A stretch of DNA of 11,613 bases from Solirubrobacteraceae bacterium (lineage in GTDB: Bacteria; Actinomycetota; Thermoleophilia; Solirubrobacterales; Solirubrobacteraceae): positions 1 to 11,613 of the forward strand of contig JADGIB010000095.1 in assembly GCA_019683665.1 (NCBI GenBank), read 5' to 3'. Made by a program: the position numbers and the translations under genes. Under the pieces are notes generated by a model. It had not been told where the DNA came from and searched no databases. It saw nothing but the letters and a program-made list of their open reading frames with translations. This document shows positions 1 to 5,859 of the stretch, piece by piece. How positions within the stretch are numbered: the stretch's first letter is position 1; each line of letters begins with the position of its first letter.

Positions 1-25
1 TCCGCGCCCCGCGCGCGGGCGCGGA
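1..25. terminator. GC-rich perfect hairpin at the left edge, possible terminator of an upstream gene
   Basis: The arms TCCGCGCCC (1-9) and GGGCGCGGA (17-25) are perfect reverse complements of 9 bases around a 7-base CG loop. There is no T-tract on either side, so it is not a canonical intrinsic terminator. It lies upstream of the first promoter (43-48), so it could end transcription from a gene outside the window. The stem could extend beyond the edge, which cannot be seen. Confidence 0.35.
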
Positions 26-42
26 CGCCGGCGACGTCTCGG

Positions 43-48
43 TACGCT
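43..48 (+). promoter_or_regulatory. -10-like hexamer TACGCT of a leaderless promoter for the DUF1707 gene
   Basis: TACGCT fits TANNNT and ends 7 bases before the ATG at 56, so the expected transcription start falls on or next to the start codon. No Shine-Dalgarno fits in the gap and no -35 is recognisable. The same hexamer stands before truA and before the membrane-protein gene at 8694. Confidence 0.55.
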
Positions 49-55
49 GACCCCG

Positions 56-460
56 ATGGCCGGGGTCCTCGCATCCGAGGCCGATCGGGAGCGCTGCGCC
101 CGCCTGCTGCACGCGGCGTACGCCGACGGCCGCCTGACCGTCGACGAGCTCGAGCGGCGCCTGGAGCGCGTCGAGCGCGCCGAGTCGACGCTCGAGCTCG
201 CGCTCGTCGTGCGCGACGTGCCGAAGCGGCGCCTGCAGCGCGTCGGCGCCGCCGTCGACCGGCTCGACCGCCTCGCCCTGAAGGCCCACGGCGCCACGGT
301 CGTCGTCGTCAACGGCTCCCTCATCGGGATCTGGGAGCTGACCGGCGGCGGCGCGTTCTGGCCCGCGATCGCCCTCGTGCCCACGAGCGTCCTGCTCGGC
401 TGGCACGCGCTCTCGTCCTGGACCGTGCGCCGGTTCGTGCGGCGCCGGCGCTTCGGCTGA
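56..460 (+). CDS. DUF1707 (SHOCT-like) and two-TM small membrane protein
   Basis: This 134-residue protein has two parts. Residues about 6-55 match the DUF1707 pattern: charged residues, 'ADRERCARLLHAAYADGRLT', then 'DELERRLERVERA' and an LxxLxxDVP-like end. This short helical module is common at the N terminus of actinobacterial membrane proteins and is thought to mediate interactions. Residues about 80-117 hold two hydrophobic stretches separated by a Gly-rich turn (2TM-like), and the tail is strongly basic (RRFVRRRRF). That suggests both ends are cytoplasmic by the positive-inside rule. The ATG is chosen because TACGCT sits 7 bases upstream and homology begins at once. The specific function is unknown. 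It stands alone, with its own promoter and a 58-base gap to truA. The family call is fairly sure; any role is not. Confidence 0.75.
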   Translation: MAGVLASEADRERCARLLHAAYADGRLTVDELERRLERVERAESTLELALVVRDVPKRRLQRVGAAVDRLDRLALKAHGATVVVVNGSLIGIWELTGGGAFWPAIALVPTSVLLGWHALSSWTVRRFVRRRRFG

Positions 461-504
461 CCCGCCCCGGCGGGCCGCCGCCCGGGGGTCGCCGTCGACG
501 GCCG

Positions 505-510
505 TACGCT
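505..510 (+). promoter_or_regulatory. -10-like hexamer TACGCT of a leaderless promoter for truA
   Basis: TACGCT ends 8 bases before the GTG at 519. The gap holds no purine-rich Shine-Dalgarno. It is identical to the hexamer at 43-48, and there is no recognisable -35. The start of an actinobacterial leaderless message is expected about 7 bases after such a hexamer, which coincides with the start codon. Confidence 0.55.
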
Positions 511-518
511 CTGGCGCC

Positions 519-1244
519 GTGCCGACCACGCGCCTGACGATCGCCTACGACGGGACCCCGTTCAAGGGCTGGGCCCGTCAGCCCGGGCAGCGCACCGTGC
601 AGGGCGAGCTCGAGCGCGCGCTCGGGATCGTCCTGCGGCGGGAGGTGCAGCTCACCGTCGCCGGGCGGACCGACACCGGCGTGCACGCCTGGGGGCAGGT
701 CGCCTCCTACCCGGGCCCGCCGCCCGAGCGCATCGACGGCGTCAACGCGCTGCTGCCGCCCGAGATCTCGCTGCTGGACGCGCGGCCCGCCCCCGACGGC
801 TTCGACGCGCGCCGCGACGCGATCGCCCGCACGTACTGCTACCGCGTCCTCGCCCGCCGCCAGCGCGACCCGTTCGAGCTCGGTCGCGCCCTGCACTGGC
901 CGCACCGCATCGACGAGGCCGCCCTTCACGCCTGCGCGGCGCTCCTGCCGGGCACCCACGACTTCACCGCGTTCACCCCGACCGAGACCGACCACGTCCG
1001 CTTCGAGCGGATCGTCAAGGCCGCCCGCTGGGAGCGCGACGGCGACATCCTCGCGTTCTGGATCACCGCCGACGCGTTCATGCGCAACATGATCCGCGCG
1101 CTCGTCGGCACGATGCTCGAGGTCGCCGGCGGCCGCCGCGACGTCGCGAGCTTCGCCCGCCTGCTCACCGGGCGCCCCCGGAGCGAGGGCGGCCAGACCG
1201 CCCCGCCGCACGGGCTCTACTTCGCCTCGGTCGAGTACCCGTGA
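519..1244 (+). CDS. truA: tRNA pseudouridine(38-40) synthase TruA
   Basis: TruA isomerises uridine to pseudouridine at positions 38-40 of the tRNA anticodon arm in the cytoplasm. The 241-residue protein is close to the usual length. It opens with the family's 'L-x-I-AYDGTPFKGWARQP' strand. The catalytic motif GRTDTGVHA is at residues 49-57, with the aspartate nucleophile at D52. Later family segments are present: 'FDARRDAIARTYCYRV', 'HDFTAF', the 'FMRNMIRALVGTMLEVAGG' helix and the closing 'TAPPHGLYF'. The start is the GTG 8 bases after the TACGCT promoter hexamer; the reading frame gives MPTTRLTIAYDG, the expected N terminus. surE follows after 22 bases, behind its own promoter hexamer. Nothing is missing or broken. 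Confidence 0.97.
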   Translation: MPTTRLTIAYDGTPFKGWARQPGQRTVQGELERALGIVLRREVQLTVAGRTDTGVHAWGQVASYPGPPPERIDGVNALLPPEISLLDARPAPDGFDARRDAIARTYCYRVLARRQRDPFELGRALHWPHRIDEAALHACAALLPGTHDFTAFTPTETDHVRFERIVKAARWERDGDILAFWITADAFMRNMIRALVGTMLEVAGGRRDVASFARLLTGRPRSEGGQTAPPHGLYFASVEYP

Positions 1245-1250
1245 CGCGCC

Positions 1251-1256
1251 TAGACT
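1251..1256 (+). promoter_or_regulatory. -10-like hexamer TAGACT, probable leaderless promoter of surE-ligA
   Basis: TAGACT lies in the 22-base gap between the truA stop and the surE ATG and ends 10 bases before that ATG. The octamer CTAGACTG recurs exactly at 5843-5850 before the phospholipase start, with the same 10-base spacing. No Shine-Dalgarno precedes surE. It would allow surE-ligA to be transcribed independently of truA. Confidence 0.55.
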
Positions 1257-1266
1257 GGGTCGTCGG

Positions 1267-2082
1267 ATGCGCGTCCTGCTCACGAACGACGACGGGATCT
1301 GGGCGGACGGGCTGCAGGCGCTGCGCCGGGCCCTGCTCCAGGTCCCCGGCATCGAGCTGGCGGTGATCGCCCCGGACGGCAACCGCTCGGCCATGGCCCG
1401 CTCGATCACGACCCGCCGGCCGTTGTGGGTCGAGCGCGTCGACTTCGGCGACGGCACCCACGGCTACGCGACCGACGGCACCCCCGTCGACTGCGTGCGC
1501 CTGGCCCGGCTCGGCCTCGTCGAGGGCTTCGAGGCCGAGGCGGTCGTCTCCGGCATCAACCACGGCGCCAACCTCGGCGACGACATCAGCTACTCGGGGA
1601 CGGTCGCCGCCGCGCTCGAGGGCGTCCTCGTCGGCCTGCCCGCGGTCGCCGTCTCCCAGCAGTCCGCGCGGGGCGAGATGGACTTCCGCTTCGGCGAGCA
1701 GTTCCGGTTCGACACGGCCGCCGCCTTCGCGGCCGCGATCGTCGACCGCCTCGACGAGGTGCCGCTGCCGCCCGGCACGCTCCTGAACGTCAACGTGCCG
1801 GCGCGGGATCCGGCCGGGGTCGAGGTGACCCGGCTGGGCAAGCGGGTCTACCGCGACGAGCTCAAGCTCCACGCGCAGGACGGCGAGCGGCGCCAGTACT
1901 GGGTCTACGGGCGCGACCACGGCTACGAGCACGAGGAGGGCACCGACCTCGCCGCCGTGGCCGAGGGCCGCATCGCGGTGACGCCGATCCACTTCGACCT
2001 CACCGACGCGGCCGGGATGGACGCGCTGCGCCGCTACGACCTCGCGCGGATGATCGCCCCGGCCGCGCGGGAGGTGGAGTGA
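1267..2082 (+). CDS. surE: 5'/3'-nucleotidase SurE
   Basis: SurE is a divalent-metal phosphatase acting on nucleoside 5'- and 3'-monophosphates, and on short polyphosphate in some species; it is linked to stationary-phase survival. The protein is 271 residues. It starts with the diagnostic 'RVLLTNDDGIWADGL', where D8 and D9 are the metal ligands. It continues with 'APDGNRSAMARSIT' (S41, family form usually APDxNRSG) and 'VVSGINHGANLGDDISYSGTV', where N98 completes the metal site. The C-terminal part ('V-T-P-I-H-F-D-L-T') is also typical. The ATG sits 10 bases after TAGACT and directly opens the conserved first strand. Its TGA overlaps the ligA GTG in a GTGA junction, so the two are almost certainly co-translated. 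The substitution RSG to RSA after the conserved serine is minor. Confidence 0.96.
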   Translation: MRVLLTNDDGIWADGLQALRRALLQVPGIELAVIAPDGNRSAMARSITTRRPLWVERVDFGDGTHGYATDGTPVDCVRLARLGLVEGFEAEAVVSGINHGANLGDDISYSGTVAAALEGVLVGLPAVAVSQQSARGEMDFRFGEQFRFDTAAAFAAAIVDRLDEVPLPPGTLLNVNVPARDPAGVEVTRLGKRVYRDELKLHAQDGERRQYWVYGRDHGYEHEEGTDLAAVAEGRIAVTPIHFDLTDAAGMDALRRYDLARMIAPAAREVE

Positions 2083-4100
2083 CGGCGGCCGACCCGGCCG
2101 CCCGCGCCGCCGAGCTGCGCGAGCGGCTGCGCCATCACGCCTACCGCTACTACGTCCTCGACGACCCCGAGATCGGCGACGACGAGTACGACGCGCTCTT
2201 CGACGAGCTCAGGCGCCTGGAGGCCGCCCACCCCGAGCTCGTCACCCCGGACTCGCCGACGCAGACCGTCGGCGGGCTGCAGCCGGTCACCCGCCTGGAG
2301 AAGGTCGAGCACCTGCAGCCGATGCTGTCGCTCGCCAACGCCCGCAACGAGCGGGAGCTGCGCGACTGGGTCGCCCGGATGCGCAACCACCTCGCCCGCG
2401 AGGGCATCGAGGACCCGCGCTTCCGCTTCGTCTGCGAGCCGAAGATCGACGGGCTGGCGATGTCGCTGCGCTATCGGGACGGCGTCCTGGAGCGGGCGGT
2501 CACCCGCGGCGACGGGACGGTCGGCGAGGACGTCACCCACAACGTCGCCACGATCGCGGCGATCCCGAAGCGGCTCGACGGCGCGCCCCCGCTCATCGAG
2601 GTCCGCGGCGAGGTCTACATGTCGCTGCCCGACTTCCAGGCGCTCAACGAGCGCCGCGCCGAGGCGGGGGAGTCGACGTTCATGAACCCGCGCAACGCCG
2701 CCGCCGGCACCGTCCGCCAGCTCGACCCGGCGCTGGCCGCGCAGCGGCCGCTGTCGTTCTGGGCCTACGGGGTCGGCGCCGTCGAGGGGCTGGCCTTCGC
2801 CCGCCACTGGGAGGCGCTGGGCTGGCTGCGCGACCACGGCTTCCCGGTCAACGACCAGATCCGGCTCGTCGACGGCGAGGAGGAGGTCGTCGCCCAGTGC
2901 CTGGCGTGGGAGGCGCGCCGCGGGTCGCTCGACTTCGAGATCGACGGCGTCGTCGTCAAGGTCGACGACGTCGAGCTCCAGCGCCGCCTCGGCGTCGCCG
3001 GGCGCGACCCGCGGTGGGCGATCGCGTGGAAGTTCGCGCCGACGACGAAGGTGACGCGGCTGCTGCGCGTCGACTGGAACGTCGGCAAGTTCGGCGACCT
3101 GCACCCGTTCGCCGTGCTCGAGCCGGTCGAGGTCGGCGGGGTCGTCGTCAAGCTCGCCACGCTCCACAACGAGGAGGACCTCGTCCGCAAGGACCTGCGC
3201 GAGGGCGACGACGTCATCGTCCTGCGCGCCGGCGACGTCATCCCGCAGGTCGTCTCGCCCGCCCCGCACGTCGTCGAGCGCCCCGACCGCGGCCCGGTCC
3301 CGCGCCCGCCGGAGCGCTGCCCCGACTGCGGCACCCCGACGGTGAAGCCGGAGGGGTCGGTGTTCACGAAGTGCCCGAACCGCAAGGGCTGCCCGGGCCA
3401 GCAGTGGCAGCTGACGAAGCACTTCGTCTCGCGCGGGGCGATGGACATCGAGGGCCTCGGCGAGCTGCAGGTCGGGCGCCTCCTGCGCGAGGGCGTCATC
3501 GGCGACGTCGCCGACCTCTACCGGCTGACGCCCGAGGACGTCGCGCGGGTCGAGGGCTTCGGCGAGGTGTCGGCCCGCAACCTGGTCGACGCGATCGCCC
3601 GCTCGCGCGAGGTCCCGTTCGGGCGGGTCCTGTTCGCGCTCGGCATCGAGGAGGTCGGCGCCGTCACCGGCCGCAACCTCGCCCAGCGCTTCCGCACGAT
3701 CGACGCGCTCCTGGCCGCCACCCCCGACGAGATCGCGCAGACGCCCGGGGTCGGGCCGGCGACCGCGCAGGTCATCTGGGAGCAGCTGCAGGACGAGGAC
3801 ATGCGCGCGCTGATCGACCGCCTGCGGCCGTACGTCCGCTTCGAGGAGGCCGGCCCGGCGCCCGGCGAGGGGCCGCTGGCCGGCCGGACGTTCGTCCTCA
3901 CCGGCGCGCTGCCGAGCCTCACCCGCGAGGAGGCGACCGCCCGCATCGAGGCCGCCGGCGGGCGGGTGACGAGCGCGGTGTCGCGCAGGACCGACTACCT
4001 CGTCGCCGGCGAGGGCGGCGGCTCCAAGCGCGAGAAGGCGCAGCGCCTCGGCGTGCCCGTCATCGACGAGGCGCGGCTGCTGGCGATGATCGAGGGCTGA
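2079..4100 (+). CDS. ligA: NAD-dependent DNA ligase LigA
   Basis: LigA seals nicks in DNA during replication and repair using NAD+ as adenylate donor. It is 673 residues, the usual length. Domains in order: Ia ('HHAYRYYVLDDPEIGDDEYD', residues about 19-38, NMN binding); adenylation domain with CEPKIDG, where K122 is the adenylated lysine; OB fold (about 325-395); four-cysteine zinc finger C414, C417, C432, C438; helix-hairpin-helix region (about 455-580); and BRCT from about residue 598. The open frame continues upstream through surE in another frame. The start is the GTG at 2079, which overlaps the surE stop by four bases and has GGGAGGTGGA just before it. In the OB fold, the segment usually written GRTG reads GKFG (336-339). 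Its stop directly abuts the mscL stop on the other strand. Confidence 0.97.
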   Translation: MTAADPAARAAELRERLRHHAYRYYVLDDPEIGDDEYDALFDELRRLEAAHPELVTPDSPTQTVGGLQPVTRLEKVEHLQPMLSLANARNERELRDWVARMRNHLAREGIEDPRFRFVCEPKIDGLAMSLRYRDGVLERAVTRGDGTVGEDVTHNVATIAAIPKRLDGAPPLIEVRGEVYMSLPDFQALNERRAEAGESTFMNPRNAAAGTVRQLDPALAAQRPLSFWAYGVGAVEGLAFARHWEALGWLRDHGFPVNDQIRLVDGEEEVVAQCLAWEARRGSLDFEIDGVVVKVDDVELQRRLGVAGRDPRWAIAWKFAPTTKVTRLLRVDWNVGKFGDLHPFAVLEPVEVGGVVVKLATLHNEEDLVRKDLREGDDVIVLRAGDVIPQVVSPAPHVVERPDRGPVPRPPERCPDCGTPTVKPEGSVFTKCPNRKGCPGQQWQLTKHFVSRGAMDIEGLGELQVGRLLREGVIGDVADLYRLTPEDVARVEGFGEVSARNLVDAIARSREVPFGRVLFALGIEEVGAVTGRNLAQRFRTIDALLAATPDEIAQTPGVGPATAQVIWEQLQDEDMRALIDRLRPYVRFEEAGPAPGEGPLAGRTFVLTGALPSLTREEATARIEAAGGRVTSAVSRRTDYLVAGEGGGSKREKAQRLGVPVIDEARLLAMIEG

Positions 4101-4511
4101 TCAGGCGGAGGGCTGCAGCTCCGTCGTGCAGAACGCGCAGCGGTGCGCGGCCTTGGGCACCTCGCTGAGGCACTCCGGGCACGGGCGCGTCGGCGCGTCC
4201 GTCGGCGTGTCGCTGCGGAACCGCGCGATGAGGTGGTTCATCGGCACGACGACGAGCCAGAAGACCGCGGTGGCGATCGTCAGGAACGAGATCAGCGCGT
4301 TCAGGAACGACCCGTAGCGGAAGACCGAGCCGTTGATCGTGAACGTCAGGTCGGAGAAGTCCGGCTGCGAGAACACCGCCGCGATGATCGGCGTGATGAG
4401 GTCCTCGACCATCGACGTCACGACCGCGCCGAACGCGGCGCCGATGACGACGCCGACGGCGAGGTCGACGACGTTGCCGCGCAGGAGGAACTGCCGGAAC
4501 TCGGTGAGCAT
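4101..4511 (-). CDS. mscL: large-conductance mechanosensitive channel MscL with C-terminal zinc ribbon
   Basis: MscL opens under extreme membrane tension and releases solutes during hypo-osmotic shock. The 136-residue protein starts with the family signature 'LTEFRQFLLRGNVVDLAVGV' (amphipathic helix S1 leading into TM1 at about 15-45), then a periplasmic loop and TM2 (about 68-95). The usual C-terminal cytoplasmic helix is replaced or followed by a short linker and a CPEC...CAFC zinc ribbon with cysteines 111, 114, 125 and 128. I recall similar tails ('CLSEIP', 'RC-x-x-C') in other actinobacterial and cyanobacterial MscL proteins, so it is a known but little explained variant. The gene lies 31 bases after the carboxypeptidase stop on the same strand and probably shares its transcript. 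No clear Shine-Dalgarno is present; a 6-bp hairpin (4513-4530) ends one base before the ATG. Confidence 0.95.
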   Translation of the reverse strand: MLTEFRQFLLRGNVVDLAVGVVIGAAFGAVVTSMVEDLITPIIAAVFSQPDFSDLTFTINGSVFRYGSFLNALISFLTIATAVFWLVVVPMNHLIARFRSDTPTDAPTRPCPECLSEVPKAAHRCAFCTTELQPSA

Positions 4512-4512
4512 G

Positions 4513-4530
4513 GGACGGGGTTCGCCGTCC
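4513..4530 (-). promoter_or_regulatory. inverted repeat directly upstream of the mscL start
   Basis: On the minus strand, GGACGG and CCGTCC form a perfect 6-bp stem around a 6-base loop, and the stem ends one base before the mscL ATG. It fills most of the 31-base gap after the carboxypeptidase gene. It could attenuate read-through or limit initiation at mscL, or be chance in such GC-rich DNA. Confidence 0.25.
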
Positions 4531-4542
4531 GGCTCCCGGCCC

Positions 4543-5754
4543 CTACCGCAGCTTCGCGATCGCGGTGACCATGCGGTCCTGGATCGTCCGCGCGCTCGCC
4601 GGGTTGACGCCGTTCATGAGGATCGAGAACGCGACCTTCCCGGCCGGGGCGTCGCAGACGCCGGCGAGGTTGCTCACGTCGCGCAGCGTGCCGGTCTTGC
4701 CGCGGCAGCGCCCGGCCGTGGCCGACCCGCGCAGCCGGTAGCGCAGCGTCCCCGACCGCCCCGCGACGGCGAGCGAGCCGAGGAACGGCTCGCCGAGCTC
4801 GTCGTCGCCGACCATCGCGGCCAGGAGCGTGACGACGTGGCGGCTGCTGGCGCGGTTGCCGCGCGACAGGCCGGAGCCGTCGACGATCGTCGGGCGCACG
4901 CCGAGCGGCGCGAGGTCGTCGCGGACGACGGCGGCGCCCGCGGCGGTGCTGCCCGCCTCGCCGTGGTGGGCGCCGAGCGCCTTCAGGAGCATCTCGGCGT
5001 AGAAGTTGTCGGAGGGGACGTTGGTGCGGGCGATGAGCTCCCGCATCGGCGCCGATCCGGTGGCGGCGAGCTCGACGGCGTCCGCCGGCGCTCTCCCGAC
5101 CCGGGCCGTGCCGCGCACCCGCACCCCGGCCTTGCGCAGGGCGGTGCGCAGCGCGTCGGCGGCGACGGCGGCGGGCCGCTGCTGCCAGCCGCGGCCGGCG
5201 TAGCCGCGCGAGATGAGCAGCGCGCCGAGCTGGCCGCCGATCTCCCAGTCGATGCGCCCGCCGGTGTTCGCCGACCCGCGCAGCCCGTCGAAGAGCGACT
5301 CGTCGCCGACGACGCCGCCCTCGACCCGCCGCAGCCCGAGCGCGGCGAGGTCCTCGGCGAGGGCGGCGATCCGCTCGGCGGTGAGGCCGGGATCGCCGGC
5401 GCCGCGCAGCCACAGGCTGCTGTCGAGCACGCCGTCGGGGCCGATCTCCTCGCGCGCGAGCACGGCCGTCCGCAGGCGCTCGCCGGGGCCGAAGCGGCGC
5501 AGCGCGGTCGCGGTCACGAACAGCTTGTTCACCGAGGCCGGGATGAGCGCCCGGTCGGCGCGCAGCGCGTAGACCGGCTCGTCGCCGTCGAGGCGCATGA
5601 CGTAGGCGCTGGAGGCGGCGCCCGCCTGGCGCATGTGCGCGGCGAGCTGGGTGGCGAGGGCCCGCTCGGTGATCGCGTCGGCCGGCGCGGGCACCGCGAC
5701 GAGCGCGACGAGCACGGCCAGCAGCGGGCCGGGGATCAGTCGGCGGCAGAACAC
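4543..5754 (-). CDS. dacB: D-alanyl-D-alanine carboxypeptidase/endopeptidase, PBP4 (S13) family
   Basis: This low-molecular-mass penicillin-binding protein trims the terminal D-Ala of peptidoglycan peptides or cuts cross-links, outside the membrane. The 403-residue precursor begins with a signal peptide: a basic start (MFCRR), a hydrophobic core at about 10-22 and the likely cleavage site ADA at 25-27. The three active-site motifs are intact: SVNK (S74, K77) in 'LIPASVNKL', SDN (248-250) and KTG (353-355). Mid-region family signatures 'LRGAGDP' and 'VDGSGLSR' are present. C350 and C367 flank the KTG loop and could form a disulfide. The start is GTG at 5754; longer frames do not give a signal peptide. 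It is shorter than E. coli PBP4, suggesting a reduced insertion domain. It is divergent from the phospholipase gene and upstream of mscL in one probable operon. Confidence 0.93.
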   Translation of the reverse strand: MFCRRLIPGPLLAVLVALVAVPAPADAITERALATQLAAHMRQAGAASSAYVMRLDGDEPVYALRADRALIPASVNKLFVTATALRRFGPGERLRTAVLAREEIGPDGVLDSSLWLRGAGDPGLTAERIAALAEDLAALGLRRVEGGVVGDESLFDGLRGSANTGGRIDWEIGGQLGALLISRGYAGRGWQQRPAAVAADALRTALRKAGVRVRGTARVGRAPADAVELAATGSAPMRELIARTNVPSDNFYAEMLLKALGAHHGEAGSTAAGAAVVRDDLAPLGVRPTIVDGSGLSRGNRASSRHVVTLLAAMVGDDELGEPFLGSLAVAGRSGTLRYRLRGSATAGRCRGKTGTLRDVSNLAGVCDAPAGKVAFSILMNGVNPASARTIQDRMVTAIAKLR

Positions 5755-5787
5755 GATGGTGGAGACACGCCCCGGGGCCCGGGGTTG

Positions 5788-5805
5788 CGGTCACGGTAGT
5801 GACCG
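5788..5805. promoter_or_regulatory. 18-bp perfect inverted repeat in the divergent intergenic region, candidate operator
   Basis: CGGTCACGGTAGTGACCG has two perfect 7-base arms (5788-5794 and 5799-5805) around GGTA. It sits in the 105-base interval between the divergent carboxypeptidase and phospholipase genes. On the minus strand it contains TACCGT (5798-5793), the only TANNNT I find in the carboxypeptidase upstream region. It therefore looks like a repressor operator overlapping that promoter. It could equally be a hairpin in the 5' leader. No regulator gene is adjacent. Confidence 0.4.
5793..5798 (-). promoter_or_regulatory. possible -10 element TACCGT for the carboxypeptidase-mscL operon
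   Basis: TACCGT on the minus strand fits TANNNT and would start transcription near 5786, leaving about a 32-base leader before the GTG at 5754. No good -35 and no Shine-Dalgarno are visible. It lies inside the 18-bp palindrome at 5788-5805. Confidence 0.3.
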
Positions 5806-5843
5806 GCGAGGCGGAACCGCCCGGTCGGGGCCGGTCCCGGCTC

Positions 5844-5849
5844 TAGACT
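5844..5849 (+). promoter_or_regulatory. -10-like hexamer TAGACT, leaderless promoter of the phospholipase gene
   Basis: TAGACT ends 10 bases before the ATG at 5860 and is embedded in CTAGACTG, exactly as upstream of surE (1250-1257). There is no -35 consensus and no strong Shine-Dalgarno in the gap. It lies about 40 bases downstream of the palindrome at 5788-5805. Confidence 0.55.
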
Positions 5850-5859
5850 GCGCTGGGCC

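Noticed and set aside
461..484. GC-rich inverted repeats after the DUF1707 gene, possible terminator
   Set aside because: CCCGCC and GGCGGG are only two bases apart and the neighbouring CGGGC/GCCCG stem overlaps them; with no T-tract this is hard to tell from background GC runs.
1425..2078. Upstream extension of the ligA frame to 891 residues
   Set aside because: The added part is Arg/Gly-rich and is read out of frame through surE; ligase homology begins right after the GTG at 2079.
5770..5784. CCCCGGGGCCCGGGG stretch in the divergent region
   Set aside because: It is self-complementary only through simple C and G runs; the 18-bp palindrome next to it is the more specific signal.
4418..5794. 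A 458-residue minus-strand frame overlapping the carboxypeptidase in another frame
   Set aside because: It has Arg-rich low-complexity translation and no motifs; the 403-residue frame has the signal peptide and catalytic residues.
4333..5799. A 488-residue plus-strand frame opposite the carboxypeptidase
   Set aside because: It is the antisense shadow of a gene with intact SxxK, SDN and KTG motifs; no domain is visible in its translation.
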